A stretch of DNA of 64,000 bases. It comes from Timema cristinae. Taxonomy: Eukaryota; Arthropoda; Insecta; Phasmatodea; Timematidae. Positions 21,615 to 33,267 of the stretch are shown here, one piece after another (within the stretch, counting starts at the first letter, position 1; each line of letters opens with the position of its first letter). Location: positions 49,641,611 through 49,705,610 of the forward strand of contig JBCFYV010003508.1 of assembly GCA_039000515.1 (NCBI GenBank). Reading direction: 5' to 3'. The position numbers and the translations under genes were made by a program. A model generated the notes under the pieces. The model made no database searches. It was not told where the DNA came from and saw only the letters and a list, made by a program, of their open reading frames with translations.

Positions 21615-22642
21615 TCTTGTTTTATCATCTATCTCTGTGTATTGTGTATGTGTGTTTTATCGTCTATCTCGGTGTATTGTGTATATGTGTTTTATCATCT
21701 ATCTCTGTGTATTGTGTATATGTGTTTTATCATCTATCTCTGTGTATTGTGTATGTGTGTTTTATCATCTATCTCTGTGTATTGTGTATGTGTGTTTTAT
21801 CATCTATCTCTCTGTATTGTGTATGTGTGTTTTATCATGTATCTCTGTGTATTGTGTATGTGTGTTTTATCATCTATCTCTGTGTATTGTGTATGTGTGT
21901 TTTATCATCTATCTCGGTGTATTGTGTATGTGTGTTTTATCATCTATCTCGGTGTATTGTGTATGTGTGTTTTATCATCTATCTCTGTGTATTGTGTATG
22001 TGTGTTTTATCATCTATCTCTGTGTATTGTATATGTGTGTTTTATCATCTATCTTTGTGTATTGTGTATGTGTGTTTTATCATCTATCTTTGTGTATTGT
22101 GTATGTGTGTTTTATCATCTATCTTTGTGTATTGTGTATATGTGTTTTATCATCTATCTCTGTGTATTGTGTATGTGTGTTTTATCATCTATCTTTGTGT
22201 ATTGTGTATATGTGTTTTATCATCTATCTCTGTGTATTGTGTATGTGTGTTTTATCATCTATCTCTGTGTATTGTGTATGTGTGTTTTATCATCTATCTC
22301 TGTGTATTGTGTATGTGTGTTTTATCATCTATCTCTGTGTATTGTGTATGTGTGTTTTATCATCTATCTCTGTGTATTGTGTATGTGTGTTTTATCATCT
22401 ATCTCGGTGTATTGTGTATGTGTGTTTTATCATCTATCTCTGTGTATTGTGTATGTGTGTTTTATCATGTATCTCTGTGTATTGTGTATGTGTGTTTTAT
22501 CATCTATCTCTGTGTATTGTGTATGTGTGTTTTATCATCTATCTCGGTGTATTGTGTATGTGTGTTTTATCATCTATCTCGGTGTATTGTGTATGTGTGT
22601 TTTATCATCTATCTCTGTGTATTGTGTATATGTGTTTTATAA
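21615..22642. repeat. 35-bp minisatellite, about 29 copies
   Basis: Unit TGTGTTTTATCATCTATCTC + TGTGTATTGTGTATG with no length change over the whole array; only point variants (CTC/CTT, TCTG/TCGG, GTATG/GTATA, CATCT/CATGT). The run of five variants beginning with CATGT near 21836 recurs near 22466 (630 bp = 18 units away), so part of the array was duplicated as a block. Confidence 0.98.
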
Positions 22643-23054
22643 AGCACATATAAGATGTGTATGATCATATGAAGCATATTTGAGATTAATGATCTATTGG
22701 GAGCCAGCTGCCTAGATACTCATGAAAATGGTTATTCAAATTTTATTAGATATCACTTGGACTTTGGATTAAAAAAAGTTCTACTCCATATTGTTTTATT
22801 ATTTATCTTGACTAGATAATATGTGAGACCAGCTTGTCGTGGATCAGAGCCTTGGTTTCACAACATTTAGATCCGTCTTCTAGAAGGTGATCAAATCATA
22901 ACTACACAGCTTTAAAGACATTTAGATAAAGATCAGAGCAATGGTTATACGACTTTTAAGGACGTTTTTAAAAACTGCACTTTAAGGTACCCATACACTT
23001 TCGAGATTGTTGACAGTTTTAAGGTGGGATGTAAGGGACGCGATAAAAGGACAG
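22643..23054. other. No recognised feature
   Basis: Nothing supported. Confidence 0.4.
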
Positions 23055-23345
23055 TGTGTTTGCAGTTTTTATGATTAAACTTTTTTTTTTTGCCAAAATA
23101 AATACAATATTGCTTCAGTACAAACATATAATTTAATTTTATTCACACGGTGACCTCAAAATTTCTTGAATATTTGTCAAGGGTCTTTTAGAACTTAATG
23201 ACAAATTTTTATCTTAATTTAAAAAGTGTGTTAGATAATACCAGCTTACTCATGACCGATATTAAGGAACTGTTGATATAAACAAATTTAAATTATATAT
23301 CTGTACTGAAGCAATATTTTACCTATTTTGGCAACAACACCTACC
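23055..23345. mobile_element. Foldback/MITE family, copy 2
   Basis: GCCAAAATAAATACAATATT + GCTTCAGTAC (23092-23121) is inverted as GTACTGAAGCAATATTTTAC + CTATTTTGGC (23302-23331). Inner segments (TTCACACGGTGACCTC) match copy 1 at 9040-9320. Non-coding. Confidence 0.65.
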
Positions 23346-23550
23346 TCTTCCTGCCTCCCTTCCATCCCACCTTAAACTCACGGGAAATGAAGACAAAATT
23401 GTCCCGTACAGAATTAAATCTCACTTGGTTTCATTCCGTTTTCATCGTCGACATACAACCCCTAGAGGGAGTGGAGTTTGCCCCACACGTGAGTATGGGC
23501 CAGTCCCTGTCTCCACGAACACGTGCGAGATTTAAAACAGGATGGAACAC

Positions 23551-23725
23551 TCCTGTGGGGAACAGACTATACTAGGTCTTATCACTCCTGCGGGGAACAG
23601 ACTATACTAGGTCTTATCACTCCTGCGGGGAACAGACTATACTAGGTCTTATCACTCCTGCGGGGAACAGACTATACTAGGTCTTATCACTCCTGCGGGG
23701 AACAGACTATACTAGGTCTTATCAC
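23551..23725. repeat. 35-bp tandem repeat, exactly 5 copies
   Basis: Unit TCCTGCGGGGAACAGACTAT + ACTAGGTCTTATCAC; five units with one variant base in the first copy. It abuts a SINE-B at 23740. Confidence 0.97.
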
Positions 23726-23739
23726 ACGTTCACTGCTTA

Positions 23740-23900
23740 TGCACTAACTACGCTAATTGTTTCAGGGATTAAGAAGGTCATTTATAGGAAGTGTACCCGT
23801 ATTTATCTGGAGGGAGAGTGGAAAAACATTTTGAAAAAAAAAAACCATACAACCTACTGTGAGAGTAGCGTCCTAGACCATACGGCCACCGAAGCTGGTT
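23740..23900 (-). mobile_element. SINE-B, tail and box B region missing
   Basis: Reverse of the body (AGGAAGTGTACCCGTATTTA, GGAGGGAGAGTGGAAAAACA) and of the head start (GAGAGTAGCGTCCTAGACCA, GGCCACCGAAGC). Confidence 0.75.
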
Positions 23901-23917
23901 AGTAGAGAGTTGTCTGA

Positions 23918-24085
23918 GTCCTTAGCTATGACAGTAACATAACTGTCTCTCTTGAGAGCGGAGGGATCTTGATTCGGTTCCCGGCAGGGAAAACCCCCAA
24001 CAACTCTGTTCTCTTTCACAGCGTCGAGTTAATGGCTGAGGGACTGATTGTTGTGTAATAATAGAATTAAGTTAGTTTGTAAGTC
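23918..24085 (+). mobile_element. SINE-C
   Basis: Head with CTTAGCTATGACAGTAAC and GATTCGGTTCCCGGC, body with GAGTTAATGGCTGAGGGACT, end with AGAATTAAGTTAGTTTG. It matches 11285-11465 in order. Confidence 0.6.
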
Positions 24086-24182
24086 ATGTTCTTATTACTA
24101 TTCCTTGGGAAATTCTTGTAAACTAACTCTTTCAAATGTATTACTATAAAGCTAAGTGACTGCACATAGATTATTGCCAACC

Positions 24183-24475
24183 TGGGGTAGTCTGCTTTCC
24201 TCAGAGCCGGATGTTCGTGGGTTCAAATCTAGCCGAGACCAATAGGTGTTTCTTGGGTGTTAAAAGTCCGTAGCACAACTTCCTTCGGAGGGAAAGTAAA
24301 GACGTCGGTCCCATGTCAATTGTGGCTTGTTAAAGAACCCTGGAAGATATGTGGAAATATGTTTCCCGGAAAAATTGGTAGACCCGTTCTCTCTCGCTCA
24401 TAGAAATTCTCATGTGCTGATATATTCAAAAGTCTAGAAAGTGCATGTTAAATAACTCAAATAAATAATAATACG
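24183..24475 (+). mobile_element. SINE-D
   Basis: Head with GATGTTCGTGGGTTCAAATC, body with CGTAGCACAACTTCCTTCGG and GACGTCGGTCCCATGTC, end AATAACTCAAATAAATAATA. It has the same tail type as 20299-20610. Confidence 0.85.
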
Positions 24476-24577
24476 TCGGTTCTTGTAAATTACTGCGACC
24501 TATCAGCAGCGTCAGTTGTTGTAAAGCTTGTGGAGCGCAGGTCAGCATCAGGTCGCTAATATCAGCTCTGGCTGTCA

Positions 24578-24643
24578 GCCAATATAGCCATCCGCCAATA
24601 TCCAGACACAGCCAATATAGCCATCCGCCAATATCCAGACACA
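24578..24643. repeat. 33-bp perfect tandem duplication
   Basis: GCCAATATAGCCATCCGCCA + ATATCCAGACACA stands twice without change. A triple of ACCAACCACTGGGG follows at about 24693-24740. Confidence 0.95.
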
Positions 24644-24745
24644 ATCATTCACACCAACAAACAACAAAGCAACATCGGTGGTCACCAACCACTGGGGCTG
24701 CACCAACCACTGGGGGCGGCACCAACCACTGGGGGCGGCACCACC

Positions 24746-25408
24746 CTTTTCCTTCGAAAGAACATTTCAGGAATTTAACCTCGTGGGAGGGAATCTTAGA
24801 GCAACTTAATATAATTCCGAGATATCATTTTTATCTGTAAACACTAGATTGACGATTCAAAGTTGTTAGTAAGTAGAAAATTGTAGCCAAATCCCAAATA
24901 CACACTTTTATTTATTCATAAAAATTAACAAAAATAAATAAATATTGTAGAGTGATAAGGGGGGCGGGGTTATCGCCCATTAATGGCGCCCATGGTTTAA
25001 ACAATATAAAATTAGTTGGTTTTAACTTAAATTACTGAGAAATACATAATTGATAATAATTTTGTAAGAAGTTTGAAAGTTGAGCCCCCAAATCCCCTCC
25101 CCCCCTTCTGATCGCAGTTCTCTATATTTTGGATGAACGCTCGAACAGAACAACGAGAATCGTTCAACCGGTTCGTTCACGGATAACCAGTAACCTTTTC
25201 TTTGATCGGAAACAAGCTAGCGCTCTTTTTCCGCTTTGTATTCGCGGCTGTCATCAAACGCTCTGACAGAATAGCGAAGTGACGTCACTGCGAAATAACG
25301 ACTTCAGCGCTGCTACGGTTCCAAGGTCACCTTCCATGTTCCATCATCCACTCCACACTTATGTGTCCATAGGTCAAGTCATGTGATCTTAAGCTTCCAC
25401 ATTTAATA
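24746..25408. other. No recognised gene; CRE-like site
   Basis: The patch 25130-25320 is CpG-richer and carries AGTGACGTCACTG at 25278-25290 plus GAACCGGTTGAACGATT-like inverted halves near 25160. Either promoter-like or a decayed transposon end; not resolved. Confidence 0.35.
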
Positions 25409-26956
25409 TCTATAAACTAACACTAATAATATTAATTGATAGTAAGGTTATATTATTATCTATAAACTAGCACTAATAATATTAATTGATAGTAAGGTTA
25501 TATCATTATCTATAAACTAACACTAATAATATTAATTGATAGTAAGGTTATATCATTATCTATAAACTAGCACTAATAATATTAATTGATAGTAAGGTTA
25601 TATCATTATCTATAAACTAACACTAATAATATTAATTGATAGTAAGGTTATATTATTATCTATAAACTAACACTAATAATATTAATTGATAGTAAGGTTA
25701 TATCATTATCTATAAACTAGCACTAATAATATTAATTGATAGTAAGGTTTATATTATTATCTATAAACTAGCACTAATAATATTAATTGATAGTAAGGTT
25801 ATATCATTATCTATAAACTAGCACTAATAATATTAATTGATAGTAAGGTTATATCATTATCTATAAACTAACACTAATAATATTAATTGATAGTAAGGTT
25901 ATATTATTATCTATAAACTAGCACTAATAATATTAATTGATAGTAAGGTTATATCATTATCTATAAACTAGCACTAATAATAATAATTGTTAGTAAGGTT
26001 ATATTATTATCTATAAACTAGCACTAATAATATTAATTGATAGTAAGGTTATATCATTATCTATAAACTAGCACTAATAATATAATTGATAGTAAGGTTA
26101 TATTATTATCTATAAACTAACACTAATAATATTAATTGATAGTAAGGTTATATTATTATCTATAAACTAGCACTAATAATATTAATTGATAGTAAGGTTA
26201 TATTATTATCTATAAACTAACACTAATAATATTAATTGATAGTAAGGTTATATCATTATCTATAAACTAACACTAATAATATTAATTGATAGTAAGGTTA
26301 TATCATTATCTATAAACTAACACTAATAATATTAATTGATAGTAAGGTTATATCATTATCTATAAACTAGCACTAATAATATTAATTGATAGTAAGGTTA
26401 TATTATTATCTATAAACTAGCACTAATAATATTAATTGATAGTAAGGTTATATTATTATCTATAAACTGACACTAATAATATTAATTGATAGTAAGGTTA
26501 TATAATTATCTATAAACTAGCACTAATAATATTAATTGATAGTAAGGTTTTATCATTATCTATAAACTAACACTAATAATATTAATTGATAGTAAGGTTA
26601 TATTATTATCTATAAACTAGCACTAATAATATTAATTGATAGTAAGGTTATATCATTATCTATAAACTAACACTAATAATATTAATTGATAGTAAGGTTA
26701 TATTATTATCTATAAACTAGCACTAATAATATTAATTGATAGTAAGGTTATATTATTATCTATAAACTAGCACTAATAATATTAATTGATAGTAAGGTTA
26801 TATCATTATCTATAAACTAACACTAATAATATTAATTGATAGTAAGGTTATATTATTATCTATAAACTAGCACTAATAATATTAATTGATAGTAAGGTTA
26901 TATTATTATCTATAAACTAGCACTAATAATATTAATTGATAGTAAGGTTATATCAT
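25409..26956. repeat. 50-bp tandem repeat, about 31 copies
   Basis: Unit TCTATAAACTAGCACTAATA + ATATTAATTGATAGTAAGGT + TATATTATTA, almost constant in length. Two positions carry most of the variation: AACTA[A/G]CAC and TATAT[T/C]ATTA (read as TATTATTA or TATCATTA). Confidence 0.98.
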
Positions 26957-27247
26957 CTTGTTTATTATATTTCCCGTCCCCTTATTTTATATACGTTTTA
27001 GTTTTTATTCTATGACTACATGTTTAGGTGAATTTTCACCATCTTCGAGTCTGAGGAAAACCAATGTTATTTCAAATTATTGTATATAATGTATTATATA
27101 TATAATAAAATTATGAATTTAAAAAAATAAACATTAGAAATGGAAAAAATTAAGAGAAATTTTAATGTTTAATTTTTTTAATTCATAATTTCCAAAATAA
27201 TTTCCACCCGGTCACTTTTTTATTCTTAAAAAAACTATTAATGTTTC

Positions 27248-27568
27248 TCTCTTTCACACATTCATCTACAACATTTAGCCACGTCTTACATGGTCTACCC
27301 CTTCCTTTTGATCCACACACTCTACCTTCATATATTTGCATCGTAACTCGATCCATACTTATCTTCTTGACATCCCCAAACCAACGCGAGACGTTTCTTC
27401 TTTCTCATTGACTTATTGGATTCCCTTACAAACCATTCCTTCAGCACCCATTCATTACTGACTGTCCATACGAGTTTTCCCACATACATTTCTATATCTC
27501 ATCACATTCACCCTGCTCTTGTGTTTCTCCTGACAAATCCATCCTTCACATCCATGAAACAATGTTGG
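27248..27568 (-). mobile_element. C-terminal fragment of a non-LTR retrotransposon (LINE)
   Basis: Minus-strand translations in neighbouring frames give TLFHGCEGWICQEKHKSRV, then RNVCGKTRMD, NEWVLKEW, SRWFGDVKKISMDRVTMQIY and GRGRPCKTWLNVVDEC in the order expected for the part after the reverse transcriptase domain in endonuclease/RT LINEs of many invertebrates. At least two frameshifts and stops break it; the RT core itself is absent, as in a 5'-truncated insertion. It cannot be functional. Confidence 0.85.
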
Positions 27569-28660
27569 CGTGAACACATTTTATAAACTGCCATCTCTAA
27601 AATACCCCTATAAATATATTATTTTATTATTTTTAAGTAACCATAATTATTTTTTCATTGGAGTATTTAGCGTACAGTTCCTTAAAACAAATTTTATACC
27701 ATACTACATGTCAAAAGCTTACTCGATTGGAACATTATGCTTAATATTAAGTAAACAGCGCGCTTAAATGTTTACTAATTGGTCAGTAGTATCAAAGAGT
27801 AGAATAAATATATTCGTCAGCATCACCAGGAATCAAACCAGGAGTTCCAAGACCGGTGGTAGACAACCCACCATAACTATTCCCGAGAACAAACTAGATG
27901 AAACATAAAATAAATCTAATAATGACTTTCATTTAAAACGTAAAACGTAAAACTTCAAATTTCATCTTTCACGCTTTCATCCTACGGTTATGCAACCCAA
28001 GATACATAGCTGTTAAAGGAATTGCAAACGTAACAAGAGTCAAGGCGTTCTATAACTCGGTTTCCCGATACATTTTATCCACTCAGGCCGCGTTTGAAAA
28101 CTAAACGTCTCACTATCACACTATATTTATTAAAAAACGATTTTATGTTAAAATTTAATAAAAAAGGAATTTTTGCATTGATTACTATATTTTCTGACAA
28201 TAATTTAGTAAAATTCTTAAGATATAAAAAATTAAACAAATATTATTGACTACCTTTAAACATAAATTTTAAAGTATTGTCGTTTTACATTTGAGTAAAT
28301 GAATACTCATATATAAAAATACTAGACTACATTGAATATAATGTTTAAATAGTACATTAAAGTGTCTACCAGCCAATGAGAAGGATGATTTTGTCTACGA
28401 TCACAAAGATGGCTTAGTTCAAGTAATATTTTTATGAGACAATAGGGGAAGGTAATTTTAAAGTTCAATCGATATATTTACAAGGTTTTGAGTGCAGTCA
28501 TTGCTAGAAATAGTTTTCACACACGTCGGGCGATGGAAATGAGTTTGAGAAATACCTTCACCTTATCTCCCCCAAAGGCGCAGCTCACAGCTTGATAAAC
28601 CCTATTCTAAAACAACACGAGGTATATTTCTCCTGCTACCCAACCATCTACAATCTAGAG
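27569..28660. other. No recognised gene; one tRNA-like SINE head
   Basis: At 27825-27890 the minus strand reads as a tRNA-like head with box B GGTTTGATTCC (one mismatch to consensus). The rest is AT-rich and featureless. Confidence 0.4.
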
Positions 28661-28715
28661 CAATGGTTTTAAACTTATGATTCGGGTACCCCTTGGGGTA
28701 CGTCGAAAATATCTT
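28653..28715 (+). mobile_element. hAT-like left end
   Basis: CAATGGTTTTAAACTTATGA + TTCGGGTACCCCTTGGGGTA is typical of hAT ends. It is preceded by AATCTAGAG, the NTCTAGAN kind of site known for hAT insertion. No right end identified. Confidence 0.45.
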
Positions 28716-29004
28716 AGGAATTAATATGTAATAATAATAATAATACAGAAAACTTTGCAAATTTTCTTTGTTCCAAGCCAACAAAATTTGAGCCCAAAAG
28801 TGTGCTCTTTAAAACTAATCCAGAACTTTCTTTAGCTATGCAGTTCACGTTATTTTATCATTCTTTCTCTTTTTATGCCTAAGATGAACATGATTTTTTA
28901 ACTTCAGGGACATGAACATTTTGTAAATACTTCGACTGAAATAAAATTAGTTTGGTGATTTATTTTACCTGCCATATAAAATAAATAAATAACTTCCCTT
29001 AAAT

Positions 29005-29120
29005 AAGGTCGACCTTGGGGTAAAGTGCTAACCTCAAGACCCGATGTTCGTGAGTTCAAACCTAACCGAAGTCGATACATTTTTCTTGAGGTGGTAAAAA
29101 TCCTCAGCACAACAGCTTGA
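29005..29120 (+). mobile_element. SINE-D head, 3' truncated
   Basis: GTCGACCTTGGGGTAAAGTG, ACCCGATGTTCGTGAGTTCA + AACC and then CCTCAGCACAACAG, where it stops before the body. Confidence 0.7.
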
Positions 29121-29346
29121 CCAGCGTTGTATTAATAAAACTCACATCAGACCAACCTTCGGATTGTTGATTTTTGATGAAACTTAGGTTAAGTTTTACT
29201 ATATATCCTTTAATTAATATTACATGTATTTATGATATTTAAAATCATATCAACTTTACTAAAACATTCAATCCGTCCGGCATCAAAATTATTAGGCCAT
29301 TTTAAATGTCAAAGACTCTTAAAATTTGGAACGGAGATTATATATC

Positions 29347-30709
29347 ATTGACAACACCCACCACCACCACCACCCACACCACCACCATACTACCACCACA
29401 CCACACCACCATCACACACCACACCACCACCACCCACACCACTACTCACCACCCACCCCACCACCACCACCACCACACCTCACACACTCACCACCCACTC
29501 ACCACCACCACTACTACACACCACCACACACCATCACATCACCACACCTCCACACACTACCACCACCACCACCATCACCATCACCACACCACCCACCACC
29601 ATCACCACCACCACCTCCACCACACACCACCACCACCACACCACCTACCACCACCACCACTACCACCATCACCATCCACACCACACCACACCATCACCAC
29701 CACTACACCACCACCACCACCACCACCACCATCACCATCACCACCACTACTACCACCACCACCACCACCACCTCCACCACCACCACCACCACCACCTCCA
29801 CCACCACCACCACCACCACCACTACTACCACCACCACCACCACACCACCACCATCACCACCACCATCACCACCACACCACCACCACACACCACCACACAC
29901 ACACACCACCACCACCACCATCACCACCACCACCTCCACCACCATCACCACCACAACCACCACCACCACCACTACTACCACCACCACCACCACCACCATC
30001 ACCCACCACCACCACCACTCCACCACCACCACCACCACTACCACCACCATCACCACCACCATCACCACCACCATCACCACCACCACCCACCTCACACACA
30101 CCACCACTACTACCACCACCCACTACACCACCACCATCCACCACCACCATCACCACCACACCACCACCACACACACCACCACCACCACCACCACCACCAT
30201 CACCATCACCACCACCACCTCCACCACCATCACCACCACCACCACCATCCACCACCACCACCACCACCACCACCACCACTACTACCACCACCACCATCAC
30301 CATCACCACCACCACCACCTACACCACCACCTCCATCACCACCACCATCACCATCACCACCACCACCATCACCACCACCACACCACTACCACCACCACTA
30401 CTACCACCACCACTACTACCACCACCATCACCACCACCACCACCACCACCTCCACCACCACCACCACCACCACACCATCACCATCACCACCACCACCTCC
30501 ACCTCCACCACCACCTCCACCACCACCACCACCACCATCACCATCACCATCACCACCACCACTACTACCACCACCACCACCACCATCATCATCACCACCA
30601 CCACCACCATCACCATCACCATCACCATCACCATCCACCACCACCACCACCACCACCACTACCACCACCATCACCATCACCATCACCATCACCATCATCA
30701 TCATCATCT
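29347..30709. repeat. 1.36-kb CCA/CAC trinucleotide microsatellite
   Basis: Almost pure CAC repeat with scattered CAT, CTA and CTC triplets and phase slips; the right end becomes CATCACCATCATCAT. The strands are fully asymmetric (no G on the plus strand). Predicted poly-His, poly-Thr and poly-Pro ORFs here are by-products. Confidence 0.99.
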
Positions 30710-30744
30710 GTTTCCAGCCTGTGGTCGGGTCAGTTTAGTAAAAG

Positions 30745-30940
30745 GCCTCCATCTCCCTCCATTCTTCCTCCCATAATTTCTTCCATTCTTCTCCTCTCAC
30801 TTGAACACAAGTTATCTTCTCCTCCCATCTCTTTCTTGGCGCTCTTTTCCCCCACATACTTCACTTCCAACATTTTGTTCAGCATCCTCTCTTTTTCCAT
30901 CCTCATTACATGTCCATACCATCCTCATTACATGGCATTC
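30745..30940 (-). mobile_element. C-terminal LINE fragment
   Basis: The minus strand from about 30935 reads WYGHVMRMEKERMLNKMLEV and KYVGEKSAKKE, the conserved stretch after the RT domain of a non-LTR retrotransposon. CATTACATGTCCATACCATC + CTCATTACATG at the left edge shows a short internal duplication of the same motif that makes the 62-bp array at 63537. Confidence 0.75.
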
Positions 30941-31319
30941 ATTGACAACCATTGAGATATTAATAAAATCAAGTATTTAAGCTTCTTAGTAATTATTTAT
31001 TATTTTACAATAAAAATGTAATAATGTCAATTTTATTAAAAATACATGTTATTTACATCATACGAATGACCGAATATATTACAAATAAATGAAATGGTTG
31101 ATATCTTTTTGTTAAAAAACCATGTCTAGCCGCCCAGTTTTTATTAAATTAAAATATTTTACACGGAATGTTCTAGAACGTAATAAAGATCTTGTAAACT
31201 ACCACAAAGACACCAGTCAAAGCCAGTTTAACTTGCTGAAAGCTCTGTAGCAGATTAAAGTAAACTTTGCGATGGATTTGTTTGTTTCCCACCACATCTC
31301 ACCATCCGATAAAGATATG
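30941..31319. other. No recognised feature
   Basis: AT-rich; nothing supported. Confidence 0.4.
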
Positions 31320-31530
31320 CCTGTACAGATTAGTTAAGTTAATGTGGTAAGGATGAGGAGGGTAGAATTGATAGAAAATGTACCCCTGTGCAGAGATGAA
31401 TTGGGAAATAAGTTTAATTGAGGGAAAAACCATCTCAGAAGATCCAACCGGGTTTCGAACACCATCCGCTGCTGGTCATGCACTCAACCCTTCTACTGCT
31501 TAGGGCTGCCTGCACCATCTGGTAGAAATC
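31320..31530 (-). mobile_element. SINE-B-related element joined to SINE-D
   Basis: Minus strand: a tRNA-like head (GGCAGCCCTAAGCAG ... GACCAGCAGCGGATGG, then GTTCGAAACCCGG) followed by SINE-B body (reverse of GAGGAGGGTAGAATTGATAG). It directly continues the SINE-D at 31536-31790. The same junction occurs inverted at 32475-32880. Confidence 0.6.
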
Positions 31531-31790
31531 CCAAGTACTAGGGAAGTTCAAGAAATGTGATGGTCCCCGTTAAATTTCTATGAACGAGAGCGAAAGGACC
31601 TACCAATTGTACTGGGAAAGATGTTTCCACATATCTTCCAAGCCACAATCGACATGGGACAGACGGCTTTACTTTCCCTCCGAAGGAAGTTGTGTTACGG
31701 ATTTTTATCTCTAAACATAGTTCTGTCAACCTCGGCTGGGTTTGAACACGCGAACATAGAGTCCTGAGACCTTTACCCCATGTCCTCCGA
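31531..31790 (-). mobile_element. SINE-D, first half of a composite
   Basis: Reverse of GCACAACTTCCTTCGGAG, GATTGTGGCTTGGAAGATAT and the box B region GTTCAAACCCAGCCGAGG. The usual AATAACTCAAATAAATA tail is replaced by the linker GGGATTTCTACCAGATGGTG into the SINE-B-like head. Confidence 0.75.
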
Positions 31791-31892
31791 TCTCAACCAT
31801 ATTGAAGTTAATAATCCCAATATTCCGTTCGACAGACACCAAAACTCATCACTCACCAGGTATTGGCCAATGCCCTGTCTCACTTTAATCGC

Positions 31893-32020
31893 GTTGTTGC
31901 CTTGTTGTTGCCCTGTTGTTGCCCTATGTTGCCCTGTCGTTGCCCTGTGTTGTCCTGTTGTTGCCCTGTTGTTGCCCTATGTTGCCCTATTGTTGCCCTG
32001 TGTTGTCCTATTGTTGCCCT
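31893..32020. repeat. 11/12-bp minisatellite
   Basis: TTGTTGCCCTG and TGTTGCCCTA/TGTTGTCCTG units. A block of about five units is present twice (about 31913-31965 and 31972-32020). Confidence 0.9.
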
Positions 32021-32288
32021 CTCACCAGTCCAAAGTGTTCTTGAGCCAAGCTGGGTAATCACGGGGCTGGTTGGGCACACAAGGTCTGAAGTGTTTATTT
32101 TCGTTTTCTGTTCCTCTTTCATCCCAAGCTGTTCACACGTGTTCCCATGTTTAGTCCGTTTCTGGTAGGTACAGTCCGCGTAAAATAAACAATTTCTTCT
32201 TCTTCTTGTAGGCTCAAGGGGAAATGTATCATCATTCTTCGTTTATGAATAGTAATGAGAGAATAATCTTGTATCTTATAAAAACCCA

Positions 32289-32470
32289 CATCGGTGGGAA
32301 TGCCGATTGCACGTCAGGCTAGTTTAATCTTGTTTGGTGATGGCGTGAAAGTCGGGGTTTGAATCCCGGTCAGGTTTACTGAGAGTGTTTTTTTCCTAAA
32401 TAGTTTCCCACTCTCTATCCACGCAAATGAGGGTATATTTTATAACAGCTTCACATTCCTTGTCCCCAAC
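32289..32470 (+). mobile_element. SINE-B, damaged head
   Basis: GGGGTTTGAATCCCGGTCAG, TTTACTGAGAGTGTTTTTTT, TTTCCCACTCTCTATCCACG, TTCCTTGTCCCCAACACATT. It ends where the next SINE-D begins. Confidence 0.8.
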
Positions 32471-32474
32471 ACAT

Positions 32475-32880
32475 TAGTGTCGAGCTCGGTGGTTTTTATC
32501 AAGCGATCAAATTCTGTAGCACAATTTCCTTCGGAGTGGAAATAGAGCCGTCAGTCCCGTGTCGATTGTGGCTTGTAACATAACCCTGGATGGTATGTGG
32601 AAATACCTTTCCTGGCAAAATTGGTAGACAATTTCGCTCTCGCTCATAGAAATTCATTGTGGAAGGCAACAGGGAACTATCGCATTTCCTGAACCACCCT
32701 AGTGCATGGTATTTCTACCAGATGGTGTAGGCAGCCCTAACCAACCCAGAGGCTGAGTGTGTGACCAGCAGCGGATGGATATACATAACATCGAACCAAC
32801 TTTCAGGTTGTCGACTTAATAACATATGAGTGTAAATATGCGAATAGCCTGGACGGGTGTTAAGACGCTGTACAAATATA
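32475..32880 (+). mobile_element. Composite SINE-D + SINE-B-like element
   Basis: SINE-D body (TAGCACAATTTCCTTCGGAG, GATTGTGGCTTGTAACATAA, TTCGCTCTCGCTCATAGAAA) to about 32655. Next is a linker (CAGGGAACTATCGCATTTCC) and TTTCTACCAGATGGTGTAGG + CAGCCCTAA, then GACCAGCAGCGGATGG. The end is a worn shared tail (GGACGGGTGTTAAGACGCTG) with the SINE-B body deleted. Same joint as 31320-31790, inverted. Confidence 0.65.
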
Positions 32881-33267
32881 ATAATAGTAATAGAAATCTC
32901 AAAATAGTTCGGGTAAAACTTAACCAACAGTATCCAAGTTATAAAGTAATATTTTATTTTAAATTCAGCTCTTTAGTAAAATTATCCAAATTCATGTTCC
33001 ACAAATGATAGTTGAAAAGTATAGACTTGTTATGTACACTTCTATTACCCTGAAAAATAGCAGACTAACCTTAACGAATTACACTATGACCCTATCTTAT
33101 AAGCTACACCATAGTGGAATAAAGCCAGGTAAGCTTGCTATCTTACAGGGTAGGTGTTTACCGTGGATTTTAGCGAGCTTTCCTTGATCGGTTCGTCTAT
33201 GGTACAGACTATAAGAAAGGTCCATAGTGCATTCAACCACGGTAACAACTTTACATTTCAGTATAAA
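32881..33267. other. No recognised feature
   Basis: Nothing supported; it lies 3' of the degenerate LITAF exon on the minus strand. Confidence 0.4.

Noticed and set aside
21548..22664. Three overlapping plus-strand ORFs of 338-364 codons rich in Cys, Val and Tyr
   Set aside because: All are readings of the 35-bp array, open only because three units make 105 bases without a stop. No non-repeat domain.
29306..30955. 549-codon ORF of poly-His/Thr/Pro and related minus-strand poly-Val/Gly ORFs
   Set aside because: Pure trinucleotide repeat in several frames; the non-repeat end is antisense to a LINE fragment.
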